From positions 184,001 to 248,000 of the forward strand of contig WBZZ01003223.1 of NCBI GenBank assembly GCA_019918135.1: DNA of 64,000 bases, written 5' to 3'. Origin of the DNA: Paulinella micropora (taxonomy: Eukaryota; Cercozoa; Imbricatea; Euglyphida; Paulinellidae). The notes beneath the pieces are model-generated. The model was not told the DNA's origin and ran no database searches. It saw nothing but the letters and a program-made list of their open reading frames with translations. Position numbers and translations under genes: made by a program. Positions 41,988-52,264 of this stretch are shown here, piece by piece (the first letter of the stretch is position 1; every line of letters begins with the position of its first letter).

Positions 41988-42042
41988 CGATGTTTAGAAT
42001 AAGCGAAAGTGCGACAGCACGAAAGCGCGATTCTAAAATATC
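41988..42042. promoter_or_regulatory. Polinton unit-border hairpin
   Basis: CGATGTTTAGAATAAGCG...CGCGATTCTAAAATATC, a copy of the family found directly before the ATPase, penton and major capsid genes; TTTAGAAT pairs with ATTCTAAA. Confidence 0.7.
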
Positions 42043-42064
42043 TAGAACTTTAAAAACACCCTAT

Positions 42065-42560
42065 CTATCTCGTTATTTTTTCTTTCTTAGCACCGCCAGA
42101 AGATTGATTATATACTTTTACGCTCACACTGCTAGACTTTTTACCCTTACCTTTCTTTACTGGTATTTCTTCTTCGCTTTCTTCACTTTCACTTTCTTCG
42201 CTCTCTTCAGGCTGAGGCTCTTGCTTCTTTTTCTTCGCTCTCTTAGTCTCCGTTTTCGCTCTTTTGATTTTCATTTTCGCCATCTTTTCGGCAATGATAT
42301 CAGTGAAATCAACCTCATCCTCACTCTCACTCTTCTCCTCTGGACTATCATTATCATGTTCAGTAATAATATCTTTAGCTAAGTTCTTTTCTTGAATTTG
42401 TTTTATTCGTTCCTCCATATCTTCTCTTCTTGCTTTACAGCATTTCGGTATTGCGCCAAAATATTTTTAGCATGTTCCATCTTTCGTTGTTTCGCTTTCG
42501 CTTTTATTCCTTCCACAGCACTACCCCAATTCTTACGACTTGCTTCGGGGGACGGCATTT
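42065..42560 (-). CDS. Small charged Polinton proteins
   Basis: Two short overlapping minus-strand frames: about 49 residues starting MPSPEASRKNWGSAVEG, and 117 residues starting MEERIKQIQEKNL, rich in Glu, Lys and Ser, predicted coiled or disordered. Function unknown; small charged proteins of this type are common next to Polinton and virophage integrase or capsid genes. Confidence 0.45.
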
Positions 42561-42633
42561 TTTAGAATACTAAAATATATTAATCTTAGTATTTTTTAAA
42601 ATAAATAATAAATATTTAATTACATAATATAAC

Positions 42634-45600
42634 ATGAGTCAATATAAGTCTCTCTTAGGCTTGTCAGAAATTGCTGTTGATAGTTTAAATATACTTAACT
42701 TAGACCTAACCAATACCAACATAGTGGGCTTAAACACAGACAGAGTGCCAGAAGATGCCGACCCGATAAATCTTTATTACACTGACGGCCGATTTGATAC
42801 ACGTCTCGCTTTAAAATCAACTACGGATATCAAAGAAGGAAAAAATTTATACTACACAGAGCAACGAGTGAGAGACAACGACGAAGTCAAAGCCTCAACT
42901 CAACACCGCTCTGATACTTCCAATCCGCACCAAACAAGTTTATACAATTTGATAGACACTAACATATTTGCACAAGCGAGCGGACAATACTTAACTTACA
43001 ACGATGTAGAAGGCAAATGGAAGAATACAGCCCTTGGTTCAATTGACACACTCTCTGATGTAGTCATTACAGCACCAATCGCAATGAATAGTTATCTCAC
43101 ATATAACTCAATAAACTGGGTAAATAAAACATTTCCGATAAATGTTGATGAAACAGGCAATATTAGTATGGGAAGGAAGAATATAATAAACGTAAATTTA
43201 CTCAATGACAAAGGTGTTGATGAATGGATATTTGAGCATAATGATAATAATAATAAGGTGTCGGCAGCTGGAAGTATAGACTCACATAGCGATGTGACAA
43301 TATCAGGCTTCCCAGCAGATAATCAACTGATTATGTATAGCACAGGACAATGGAGAAACACCACACCACCCTTTCTGAGATTAGACGGCACCGCCAGTAT
43401 GACAGGAGCATTAAATATGGGTGGTTTTGCTATTTCGGGGGCTTCTACATATAATGGAATTAATCTCGCAAATCTCGCGGTTGATGGTTCGGTGGTTAAA
43501 CTAACAGGAGACCAAACCATAGCGGGTATTAAGACATTTAGCAGTATAATAAATGCGAGTGCGGGTATTGATATGAAAAGCCAAAGCATAACAAATGTTA
43601 ATCTTGTTGATGGCGTGGATGTTTCTACTCTTGACACTTCTGTCGTTAAACTAACAGGAGACCAAACCATAGCGGAGAATAAAAAATTTACATCAACTTT
43701 GGAAGTAAGTGGTTCGTCCAATCCTACTACTTTTGACGGCATCGGCATAGCCTTTGATACAAAAATAGGAATGATTGCCGCACAAAAAACAGCAACAGCG
43801 ACTTGGTATCCGATAATAATAACTGGTTCGTATGTAGAGTTATATTCAGGTAATACTTTAATTATAACCGCAACTGGCACTACACTATCTTTGAATAACA
43901 ACAAAATAACAAACTTAGCCACACCATCAGCAACAACGGACGGAGCAAATAAAAGTTATGTGGATACATTAGACGGGCAAAATGTGAAACTAACAGGAAA
44001 CCAAACCATAGCAGGAATTAAGACATATAGCAGTGGTGTTGAAATAACGGGAAATTCAATCAATTCAACGACAAAAGGCACATTTATCTTTTTCAATTCT
44101 ACCAGTAATATCGGGTCAATTGCTAGTTTGGATATGAAAACTGCAACATATTACAACTTTGAAATTTCTGCGAAAAAAATAAGTTTTATTATTGACGGGA
44201 CGATTGTCGGTTGGGTAAATGCTTCGGGGTTAGATTGTAATAGTAGCAAAATAGCCAACCTTGGAACTCCGACATTAGCGGCCGATGGAGCAAACAAAAG
44301 TTATGTAGATACATTGGACGGGCAAAATGTAAAACTAACAACAGACCAAACCATAACAGGAAGCAAAACATTTAATGGGGCAAGCACTACGATAAAATAT
44401 CTAACTTTAACGAACAATGCCGATTTTAATAATCAAACTATCACTAATGGCGGAAATAAACATATAATGGGGCGAGGATATTAAACCAAAATGGAGGAGA
44501 TATATTCTTTTCACAGACATCAGGAGATTATCAATATTTCTTATTTACTCTAAATACTGCTACAAGTGGAACCGCGAACCAACGAGGTTATGTATTTACG
44601 AATGTAGCATCTGATGTAAAAGGGGCGGGACTTTATATTTCAAAACTTTTGGATAATAAAAGTGCTTCGTCTGACATTGTCCGTTTTAACAATCCTGGCG
44701 GTATGCGGTTTTATGGAGCCTTAGATATGAACTCAAACAATATAACAAATGGCGGAACAATAACTTCAACCGCAGGAATAACTACAACAACTTTAACAAC
44801 GAGCGACAAAATAACAACAGCATCAGGCAAACTAATAATCATAGGCAATACAACAAAAGGAGTGGGGGCAACTGGCGGATTAGAATTATATGGGGCGGCT
44901 AGCGACCCCTCGGGACCGCATATACAGGCGATTGTATCTACGGACACTCACCCCGTTTTTCAAATGTGGAATTATGCTCATAATGATATTACGTTAGGTT
45001 TTGATGCTTATGTGTCGGGAGGGCCATGGAAATCATCTTCTGCGACATCTAACTTTTTAATACAAAAAGGCACTAATCTTCTTTTCTATTATAAATCAGG
45101 AGTAGCGGTGGGGAATACTGTATCGTTTAATGTCGCGATGGACATCAGTAGCACAACGGGCTTACTAACGGCTAGTGCTGGTATATCAACAACAACATTG
45201 GCAACGAGCGACAAAATAACAACAGCACTAGGCAAACCGATAATCATAGGCAACTCAACGAAAGGAGTGGGAACGACAGGTGGTTTAGAAATATACGGGA
45301 CGGCGAGTAATGTCGCAGGGGCACACTTACAAGCAATAACAACGGCGGATGCTTATCCAACATTTCAAATATTGAATTGGGCACACGACAATGTCAATTT
45401 AAGTTTTGATGCTTATTTTGATGGCACGAACTGGAAATCAAGCCACAGCGGTTCAAACTTTCTAATTCAAAAAGGTGGAAAACTCGCTTTTTATTATAAT
45501 TCAGGAACAACGGTGGGAAACAATATATCTTACACTGAGGCGATGAACATTAATACGTCGGGAGATTTAAGCATCACAACAGCATCCAGCGGATTTTTAA

Positions 45601-46172
45601 CATTAAGAAAAAGACCAAGTTCTACCTACGACCCACAAATATTTATGAAATCAGGAGGTTATTCAAATTATGGAGTGGTTTGTGCTTCAACTGGCATACT
45701 TCATTCTTGGACTACTTCAAACTCTTCAGGTGAGCCGTCTGGTAGTTATAATTATATTCCGCTAAATGGTGCTTGGACAAACTCATCGGACAGGCGATTA
45801 AAATCAGATATTAAAACATTAGACTGCGGTGATTGTTGTGATAAACTTATGAAAATAAACTGCTGTTCATATTATTTGAAATCAGAGGAAAAGAAAGAAC
45901 GAAAGAACCACGGATTTATTGCGGATAAAGTAAAAAAAATATTTCCAGAATTTGTATCCGAAAGCGGAATAAAAGCGGATGATGGAAACGGCTACCTTGA
46001 AGGCATAACATATACAAGTTTTATACCGATATTAGTCAGTGCTTTTCAACACATGGCGGAAAAGGTAGTTAATTTAGAAAAAGAAAATAAACTTTTACTT
46101 AATATACTACAAGACCAAGCAAACCAATTAGCAGAAATCAGAGTGGCCGTTCTTGATAATGTCAAACAATAA
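42634..46172 (+). pseudogene. Fibre-like protein with C-terminal S74 chaperone domain
   Basis: A long repetitive beta-structured region with recurring VKLTGDQTIAGIKTF and ATPSATTDGANKSYVDTL units, typical of trimeric fibres, ends in a peptidase S74/intramolecular chaperone domain (SDRRLKSDIKTL near 45,785, HGFIADKVKKIFPEF near 45,910) and a C-terminal coiled coil. In phages such domains guide trimer folding and then cut themselves off. A receptor-binding role is inferred. The region is broken in this copy. Confidence 0.7.
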
Positions 46173-46515
46173 TACAACCAGACTTCACAGACCACCACCT
46201 ATTATGGATATGGATGGCGAACTAACTCCCGAATTAAAGTCTCGTGTTCTTGAAGTAGAACTAAAGACTGAGGGAAAAAAAATAGAGCACGAATTGGAAG
46301 ATAACTGGAATTGTTGTTGTATAAAAAACAGACCGACAGACAGCCGACTTATTAAATACTTATTTCAAATGGGTGTCATCGTGGCCATTATAGCCCTTTG
46401 TATCGTGAGGCTATCTGAAAAGAACTTGCCGTGCGAGGTTGCTAATACTTATGTCGGAATCCTAACATTGCTTATCGGCATTTGCCTTCCATCGCCTTCT
46501 TCAACCAAAAAGTAA
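46153..46515 (+). CDS. Small two-span membrane protein
   Basis: About 120 residues. Two hydrophobic segments (GVIVAIIALCIVRL and YVGILTLLIGICLPS) follow a charged N-terminal half with CCCIKNR. It overlaps the end of the fibre gene by about 20 bp, suggesting a shared transcript. Function unknown. Confidence 0.5.
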   Translation: MIMSNNNTTRLHRPPPIMDMDGELTPELKSRVLEVELKTEGKKIEHELEDNWNCCCIKNRPTDSRLIKYLFQMGVIVAIIALCIVRLSEKNLPCEVANTYVGILTLLIGICLPSPSSTKK

Positions 46516-46516
46516 A

Positions 46517-47092
46517 TTAAATACCAAACACTGATAAACCAAGCATATTGTCATAATGAATTTGTCTTGATTTATGAATTCTTAAATAACCTACTGAAAC
46601 ATTTATACCACACTCGCATTTAACCTTTCCTCTTTTATGATAATATTGACGAAAATATTCATTGACTTTTTCATTATTTTGTCCTCGCCATTCTCTTTTT
46701 TTCTGTGATAAATGTTCTTTATTTTGTTCTCTGTATTCTTTACATTTTCGTGCTAAGTCTTCTCTATTTATTGCAACCCATTCTTTCATCGTTCTTCCTG
46801 CAATATATTTATTTGTACAATTCTCATTCTGTCTTATTATTTCTCCTTCTCGCTTTCTTAATTGTTCTACATTTTCACACGGATAATCTTCAATTAATTC
46901 AACAAAGGCATCATCATATTTGACGATTTCAAATGAAGAAGTGTAATCATATTCTCCTTTCATCCATATTTTGTAGTTTAATTTATGTGCATAAAGTCTT
47001 TTGTATAATGGTTGAGTTGTTGAACCAATATACACCCGATCCGTTTGATATGACCTAATCGCATATATTTTACCTTGTTTATAATCTGGCAT
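46517..47092 (-). CDS. GIY-YIG endonuclease-like protein with C-terminal zinc motif
   Basis: 191 residues, start ATG at 47092. The N-terminal domain shows the family pair KIYAIRS..RVYIGST (GIY and YIG positions) followed by LYKRLYAHKLNY. A charged helical linker leads to a C-terminal CxCG...H...H motif (VKCECGINVSVGYLRIHKS). GIY-YIG nucleases cut DNA and are frequent in mobile elements; a similar zinc motif occurs in the small protein near 59,600. Confidence 0.75.
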   Translation of the reverse strand: MPDYKQGKIYAIRSYQTDRVYIGSTTQPLYKRLYAHKLNYKIWMKGEYDYTSSFEIVKYDDAFVELIEDYPCENVEQLRKREGEIIRQNENCTNKYIAGRTMKEWVAINREDLARKCKEYREQNKEHLSQKKREWRGQNNEKVNEYFRQYYHKRGKVKCECGINVSVGYLRIHKSRQIHYDNMLGLSVFGI

Positions 47093-47125
47093 CCTTTTAT
47101 ATCGTTTATTATCGCTATCTTTAAA

Positions 47126-47389
47126 TCATAAATTATCGCATTCATATATATGTGTCCTATACCAAGAAGAAGTATCGCCGGCACACATTAATGGCAAAGC
47201 ATCATCAAAACTACGACACATATTATTTCCGTTATTTATGAAAACACATTTAAATTTGGTTTCTATTCCTTTTTGAATACACCACACACAACTCTCATTT
47301 TTTTTCTCGCTTACCCGTGAGTAAAAGTCGCAGGCAGTCCGCGAAAATATTTTTGTTATTGAAAAGTTTATGAGTAGTAATATAATCAT
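47126..47389 (-). CDS. Possible small Cys-containing protein
   Basis: An 87-residue open frame with several Cys (TACDFYS, CVWCIQ, MCRSF) between the GIY-YIG gene and a plus-strand gene. Not recognised; it may be chance. Confidence 0.25.
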   Translation of the reverse strand: MIILLLINFSITKIFSRTACDFYSRVSEKKNESCVWCIQKGIETKFKCVFINNGNNMCRSFDDALPLMCAGDTSSWYRTHIYECDNL

Positions 47390-47753
47390 GGCTACTGACT
47401 ATAAATACCAAAAGATTATTTTTCTAAGCAATAATTTTGCTGGAGGAATCAAAACATTTAATAAAAATATTCAAATGTCATTCACACCAACCAAAATGAA
47501 TGTTAAGTTTATTCACTACTATAACGACCAGACGGAAACCAAAACCAGAATTCTTTACATGGATAGAATTGGAATTATTGGCACATTCTCCGACAGCACT
47601 ACAGCAAACATTTCAAATCTCGGTTATAATTTGGGTGTTGTCGGATGGACTGACGGACAATATACATTTAAAGTCCTTGAAACTGACAGCGGAAATATTG
47701 ATACAGGAAATTTAGCGGGAAGAATTGTTGTGTGCCTAGAGTTCTTGGGATAA
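47388..47753 (+). CDS. Small conserved-looking Polinton protein
   Basis: The ATG at 47388 (MATDYKYQKIIFL) gives 121 residues. Beta-rich, ending in GRIVVCLEFLG. It sits just before the ATPase transcription unit and is closed by a hairpin at 47,758-47,815. Function unknown; a minor virion component is possible. Confidence 0.5.
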   Translation: MATDYKYQKIIFLSNNFAGGIKTFNKNIQMSFTPTKMNVKFIHYYNDQTETKTRILYMDRIGIIGTFSDSTTANISNLGYNLGVVGWTDGQYTFKVLETDSGNIDTGNLAGRIVVCLEFLG

Positions 47754-47757
47754 TAAT

Positions 47758-47815
47758 GATATTTATCAACTTCACTCTCGTTGCTACCGCAACTCCCGTT
47801 TGTTGATAAACATCG
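47758..47815. terminator. 3' border hairpin
   Basis: GATATTTATCAAC pairs with GTTGATAAACATC across a loop that contains CACTCTCG. It starts a few bases after a stop codon and recurs in related form after other genes of the element. Confidence 0.6.
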
Positions 47816-47848
47816 AACACCGATTTATTTTAAACCATAAAGAAAAAA

Positions 47849-47903
47849 CGATGTTTTAGAATAAGAGAGAGTGCGACAGCACGAAGCGCAATTCTAAAAT
47901 ATC
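47849..47903 (+). promoter_or_regulatory. 5' border hairpin before the ATPase gene
   Basis: CGATGTTTTAGAATAAG...CAATTCTAAAATATC ends one base before the ATG at 47905. The ends pair (TTTTAGAAT with ATTCTAAAA). Confidence 0.7.
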
Positions 47904-47904
47904 A

Positions 47905-48726
47905 ATGGAGAAAATAAACAATGTCAAGGTGAAACCTGTGAAGCAGGATGGAAACGGAGACAAAAAAGCAAAGGGTTATAAATTATTTAACGAACCTTAC
48001 GCTAATATATTTCTACTTGCCCGTAAGAAGAGCGGTAAGACGACAGCACTCTTTGAAATACTGAAACGGACTACAGACAGAAAAACCCGCATTGTCATTA
48101 TTGCTTCAACAATACACAAGGATTACATTTATAAAGCAATGGTTAAGCACTTTAAGAACAGAGGCAACCCGATGGCAATATATACCTTTCTTAAATCAGA
48201 TGGTGTAAATGTTATTGATTATGAGTTAGACAAAAATCTCCATCAAGATGGAGATATACACGAAGGAGAAGTAAAACAGGACAAAGAAGAAATAGAGAAA
48301 CCACAATTTCTTTATTTTGGAAAAGAAAAGAAACAGAGCGCCGCAGAGGCACCAAAAGAAAGACCAAGCAAGTATATTTCTCCAGAGGTTGTTTTTGTTT
48401 TGGATGATTTAGGGAGCGGATTAAGAGACAAGTCCGTAAGCGATTTGTTAAAAAAGAATAGGCACTATAAATCAAAGGTGATTATGTCAAGCCAGTATTT
48501 GAACGACCTACGGCCAGAAGCCATTAAGCAATTAGATTATTTGTTAATCTTTCCAAGCCAGTCTCAGGACAAAATGGAACTCGTGTATAAACATTTAGAC
48601 TTATCTTTTGATTTTGATTACTTTCTTCAAAAGTATCACGAAGCAACAAAGGAACGATTTAATTTTCTTTATGTTTCAAGTGTTGATAATGAGTTAAGAA
48701 AAAACTTTTCTTATCGCTTGCGATAA
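47905..48726 (+). CDS. Packaging ATPase (FtsK/HerA, A32-like)
   Basis: 273 residues, start ATG at 47905. Walker A is ARKKSGKTT near residue 32-40; Walker B is VVFVLDDLG near residue 163-171; KSKVIMSSQYLNDLRP follows as a sensor-like strand. This family powers DNA packaging into capsids in Polintons, virophages and large DNA viruses. It is followed by the basic protein, the protease, penton and capsid genes, the usual morphogenesis cluster. The frame is intact. Confidence 0.85.
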   Translation: MEKINNVKVKPVKQDGNGDKKAKGYKLFNEPYANIFLLARKKSGKTTALFEILKRTTDRKTRIVIIASTIHKDYIYKAMVKHFKNRGNPMAIYTFLKSDGVNVIDYELDKNLHQDGDIHEGEVKQDKEEIEKPQFLYFGKEKKQSAAEAPKERPSKYISPEVVFVLDDLGSGLRDKSVSDLLKKNRHYKSKVIMSSQYLNDLRPEAIKQLDYLLIFPSQSQDKMELVYKHLDLSFDFDYFLQKYHEATKERFNFLYVSSVDNELRKNFSYRLR

Positions 48727-48774
48727 TCAGTTGTCCCGCTTGCGGGACTAACTTTTCTTATCGTCTTAAGTAAT

Positions 48775-48852
48775 GATATTTGACAATTTCACTCTCATTC
48801 GCTTTGCTCATACTCGTAATCTCAACTTGTTTGAGATAGTGTCAAACATCGG
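48775..48852. terminator. 3' border hairpin with nested stem
   Basis: GATATTTGACA pairs with TGTCAAACATC; inside lie CACTCTCATTCG and a nested ATCTCAA/TTGAGAT stem. It follows the ATPase gene; a separate GTCCCGCTTGCGGGAC hairpin lies at about 48,732-48,747. Confidence 0.6.
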
Positions 48853-48960
48853 AACCATTAAAGCAAAAACGATATTTAAAAAACACACGAAAATGAGCGT
48901 AGCGAATGAGAGTGTGGATTTTTTAATATCTTATAAATAATTATTTTTTTACTTATTATA

Positions 48961-49332
48961 ATGGTAGTGAAAACAACTCGTGTTGAAGTCATTCCAACAA
49001 TCGGCAAACGAACAATTAACTCATCCACAATGGCTGGAGGTAAAAAAGTATCTCGGACAAGTCCGAGATTGTCTGGTCGTAAGACCACAGCGAAGCGTGG
49101 GCACGCACAACGTGCTGTGCAGGGTAAGGGGCAGGCTGGCGGAAAAATTAACTGGGCAAAGGTTGGTAAGACAGCAATGGCGGTGAATAAATTTCTTCGT
49201 GATAACAAGATTATTTCAAAGACTGCGAATGCGCTTGGTGATGTCGGGGTTCCATATGCGTCTCGTATAGGCTCTACCGCCGCGAAACTTGGTTATGGCA
49301 GGCAGAGCGGACGTGGCGCCTTAAAGCTTTGA
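48961..49332 (+). CDS. Small basic Polinton protein
   Basis: 123 residues, strongly basic N-terminal half (SGRKTTAKRGHAQRAVQ), then FLRDNKIISKTANALG and a Gly/Ala-rich end GYGRQSGRGALKL. Similar basic proteins with a GYGR-type end occur in Polintons and virophages and may bind DNA in the capsid or aid entry; this is inference. Confidence 0.55.
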   Translation: MVVKTTRVEVIPTIGKRTINSSTMAGGKKVSRTSPRLSGRKTTAKRGHAQRAVQGKGQAGGKINWAKVGKTAMAVNKFLRDNKIISKTANALGDVGVPYASRIGSTAAKLGYGRQSGRGALKL

Positions 49333-49380
49333 AAAAATATCAATTGAAATTATTGGGAAATATTTTTTTGCTGATATAGT

Positions 49381-50169
49381 ATGTCGGCTAAGACTAAGCG
49401 AATAAAAAAGGCAAAGGTAAGACCCCCGCGGGTTTATAGAAATAAAAGCGGGAAGCCGTATATTATCCAGAAGGGTAAAAAATATTATCTTAATTTTGGT
49501 AAGAAAACAAATGATATGAGCACACTTCAAATCGTTAAACTTTTTATAAAATACTTGAGCAATAAGCCACGCGAACGTGGCATTACCCCAAAAGCAAAGA
49601 AAAAAAAAAAGAAGGAGGATTTAAGGAAAGTCCAGAGCCTGTCAGAGATTGAGCAAAATACTAGAACCGCCATTAATGACCACTTAGACAAACTCAGAAA
49701 GGAGAAATACGATAAGATTGATGAGATAGACCAAAAAGAAAAAAAAGCACAGGTGGATGCTGAAGAAGAAAAGAAGAGGCTAGAAAGAAAAATCCAAGCC
49801 GATGCTAAGGAACTAAAAGAAACAATGGATAGGGAACATAAAAAACAACTTGCGGAGATTAAGGAAAGACAGGAAGAAAAATCTAGGGAACAGAAAAAGG
49901 AACAACGACTTATTCAGGAACTACAGGCAGAACAACGACATAGACAGGGATTATTGACTGCTCCAGTTGCACAGCCTATTATAGCGAACCCGAATCCCCC
50001 TTCAACTACAAATAAACCAAAGAAAACCGCAACTACATCTTCCCCAAAAATAACTGATATAACTGACAAAGTAAATAAACAAGAAAAAGATTTGGAAGAA
50101 GAAAAGAGACGAAGAATTATTGATGAAATGTTCTCCGAGAAAACGAGAAAAAAACGTGTCAAAAAATGA
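49381..50169 (+). CDS. Charged coiled-coil protein
   Basis: 262 residues, start ATG at 49381. The basic N-terminus has RPPRVYRNKSGKPYI, and a long Lys/Glu coiled coil runs from about residue 75 to 190 and again at the C-terminus. The N-terminal segment is of a type seen in other Polinton-like elements. It overlaps the protease start by 4 bp (ATGA), implying coupled translation or one transcript. Confidence 0.55.
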   Translation: MSAKTKRIKKAKVRPPRVYRNKSGKPYIIQKGKKYYLNFGKKTNDMSTLQIVKLFIKYLSNKPRERGITPKAKKKKKKEDLRKVQSLSEIEQNTRTAINDHLDKLRKEKYDKIDEIDQKEKKAQVDAEEEKKRLERKIQADAKELKETMDREHKKQLAEIKERQEEKSREQKKEQRLIQELQAEQRHRQGLLTAPVAQPIIANPNPPSTTNKPKKTATTSSPKITDITDKVNKQEKDLEEEKRRRIIDEMFSEKTRKKRVKK

Positions 50170-51122
50170 AAAATAATACAATAATAAATCACCTTAAAAA
50201 AGCAGGCATTAATATCCCTATAATAAAAAACAAAGGTTCAAACGACTACGCCACTAGTTTAAAGAGATGGTTATACACACAAAAAATCACTGAAAACATA
50301 ACATCGGCAGAAGATGGATGGGATAAACTTGAACAATTTACAAAAAAAATGATTGCTAAAAATGAAAGCAAAAAGAATGAAGAAAAAAAAACTCCTGTAA
50401 ATAGCACTCTATCGCCAATAGACCCGCCCCGTTTTGAAAATTCTCCAGATGCTAAACAACTTATATTTGAAATGACAAATCCACAACCAGCGGAGACACA
50501 ACCGATAGATGTAGCACCACCACCGAGCACAAGTTCTGCGGACATCGCGGAGACACCAGAGCAACCACCAAATCTCCAACCAGTTGGAGATAACGAGCAA
50601 CAGCAAGAGCAACCACAGCAAGAGGGTGAGGGGCGGGGATTAATGACTAATGAAATAGATGATATAATGAAAAAATATGGATGGTATCTCGGAGCGATAG
50701 CAAGTGATGAAATCTACAAACTAAATCCAGAAAAAAGAAAGCGATACGGATTTATTATGAATTTAGATAATCACAAACAAGCGGGGTCTCATTGGATTGC
50801 AGTATGGGTAAGTCTGGATAAAGACAGAAGTGTTGAAGTGTATGACCCATTAGCGCTTTACCAACCAACGGAAGACTTTCAACAACAAATGAAACAACTA
50901 ATAGACAAAAGCCACCCCGATAGTTATTTATTAATGAAGGTTAATCAAGTAAAACAACAATCCAACACCTCAGACACGTGCGGTTGGCATAGTATGAGAT
51001 TTTTAATGGAGCGAGCGAAAGGCAACCGATTTAAGTTTGCTAGTGGCTATACAGACTTAAAAGAAGAAGAAGCAGAAAAATTAAAAGCACAGAATGGTTA
51101 TGGCTTTGACACCTTTTTATAA
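50166..51122 (+). CDS. Adenain/Ulp1-like cysteine protease
   Basis: 318 residues. The disordered Pro/Gln-rich N-terminal half is followed by a protease domain: HWIAVWVSL (catalytic His), VEVYDPLAL (Asp), and TSDTCGWHSMRF (Cys in the DTCGxH context). In Polintons and adenoviruses this protease matures capsid proteins. It is next to penton and major capsid genes. The frame is intact. Confidence 0.8.
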   Translation: MKNNTIINHLKKAGINIPIIKNKGSNDYATSLKRWLYTQKITENITSAEDGWDKLEQFTKKMIAKNESKKNEEKKTPVNSTLSPIDPPRFENSPDAKQLIFEMTNPQPAETQPIDVAPPPSTSSADIAETPEQPPNLQPVGDNEQQQEQPQQEGEGRGLMTNEIDDIMKKYGWYLGAIASDEIYKLNPEKRKRYGFIMNLDNHKQAGSHWIAVWVSLDKDRSVEVYDPLALYQPTEDFQQQMKQLIDKSHPDSYLLMKVNQVKQQSNTSDTCGWHSMRFLMERAKGNRFKFASGYTDLKEEEAEKLKAQNGYGFDTFL

Positions 51123-51124
51123 AA

Positions 51125-51185
51125 GATTTTCGTAAATCCACACTCTCATTCGTTTCACTCATTTTCGTGTGTTTTACGAATATCG
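51125..51185. terminator. 3' border hairpin
   Basis: GATTTTCGTAAA pairs with TTTTACGAATATC; the loop contains CACTCTCATTCG. It starts just after the protease stop codon. Confidence 0.6.
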
Positions 51186-51217
51186 TATCCCATTTAATTT
51201 TTTCCAAAATAAAAAAA

Positions 51218-51268
51218 CGATGTTTTAGAATAAGCGAGAGTGAAACGAAAGCGCTATTCTAAAATATC
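51218..51268 (+). promoter_or_regulatory. 5' border hairpin before the penton gene
   Basis: CGATGTTTTAGAATAAGCG...CGCTATTCTAAAATATC ends 6 bp before the ATG at 51275. Confidence 0.7.
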
Positions 51269-51274
51269 TATATC

Positions 51275-52093
51275 ATGGAGTACAAAGGTGGTCGGTCAAG
51301 TTCCATCTATTACATAAATAGTAAAAATAGAATAACGGGAACAGACAGCGACTTTACACACGAAGTCAATATGAAGGGGCTAGACAATCCCACGCATTGT
51401 AAAATTCTTCATATTTATGTGCCGAAGTCGTATTACTCTGTGGCTTCCCCATATAATACTTTTACACTTAGCGAAGACGGATATGAGGCTTTAATTACGA
51501 TACCTGAGGGCAACTACACAATGAACAACTTAAAAAATAAACTATCTGAGGCGCTAACCGCAGACAGCCCAAATAATTATACTTATGCTGTATCCAGTAA
51601 TAATACCAACATAGACCCAGAGGACGGCAAATTAACATTCAGTGTGTCAGAGAATAAAGGAATTCAACCGCGGTTTATATTTGATGCCGATACCCGCATT
51701 CACGAGGTTATGGGTTTTGATAGAAATTCAACATATTTCTTTGCTAATGATTTAATTAAATCGCGAAATGTAATTATTCTAACTGGTGAAAAAACTTTGT
51801 ATCTTCAATCAGACTTAGTGAATGAAGGAGATAATCATGTGCTACAAGAAATATACACTGCCAACGAAATTCCATTTGGTTCTGTCATTTATGACGGCTC
51901 TGGTAGTGAATACGGGAAAACATTATCTGCGAGTTCAAACAATGTATTTAGGTTTTACTTGACAGACGAAAATGACCAAGCAATAAATCTTAATGGTTTG
52001 GGAATAGTTATGACATTATTGGTTTATCGTGAAACTAATTACTTTAGTTTATTTAATTCATTCTTCAATCTGTTGAAAGCCCGATATTCATAA
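51275..52093 (+). CDS. Penton (minor capsid) protein
   Basis: 272 residues, start ATG at 51275. The N-terminus (SSIYYINSKNRITGTDSDF) and the KILHIYVPKSYYSV strand are typical of the single-jelly-roll vertex protein of Polintons and virophages, which starts with a short motif on paired Asn/Arg and a DF turn. It lies directly upstream of the major capsid gene, as in the family. The frame is intact. Confidence 0.7.
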   Translation: MEYKGGRSSSIYYINSKNRITGTDSDFTHEVNMKGLDNPTHCKILHIYVPKSYYSVASPYNTFTLSEDGYEALITIPEGNYTMNNLKNKLSEALTADSPNNYTYAVSSNNTNIDPEDGKLTFSVSENKGIQPRFIFDADTRIHEVMGFDRNSTYFFANDLIKSRNVIILTGEKTLYLQSDLVNEGDNHVLQEIYTANEIPFGSVIYDGSGSEYGKTLSASSNNVFRFYLTDENDQAINLNGLGIVMTLLVYRETNYFSLFNSFFNLLKARYS

Positions 52094-52155
52094 ATCCGCA
52101 CTTTCATTGTCATTCTCGATAATCTCAAACATGTTTGAGATATTTATGAACATCA
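52083..52155. terminator. 3' border hairpin
   Basis: GATATTCATAAAT pairs with ATTTATGAACATC; the loop has CACTTTCATTG and a nested CTCAAACATGTTTGAG palindrome. Confidence 0.6.
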
Positions 52156-52200
52156 ATTGTAAGTTAATATCAATTATTTATTTTTTTCACAAAATAAAAT

Positions 52201-52253
52201 AGATGTTTTAGATAAACGATAGTGCGAAGCACGAAGTGAAATTCTAAAATATC
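52201..52253 (+). promoter_or_regulatory. 5' border hairpin before the major capsid gene
   Basis: GATGTTTTAGATAAACG...GAAATTCTAAAATATC; ends 11 bp before the ATG at 52265. Confidence 0.7.
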
Positions 52254-52264
52254 AAAAGAAAAAA

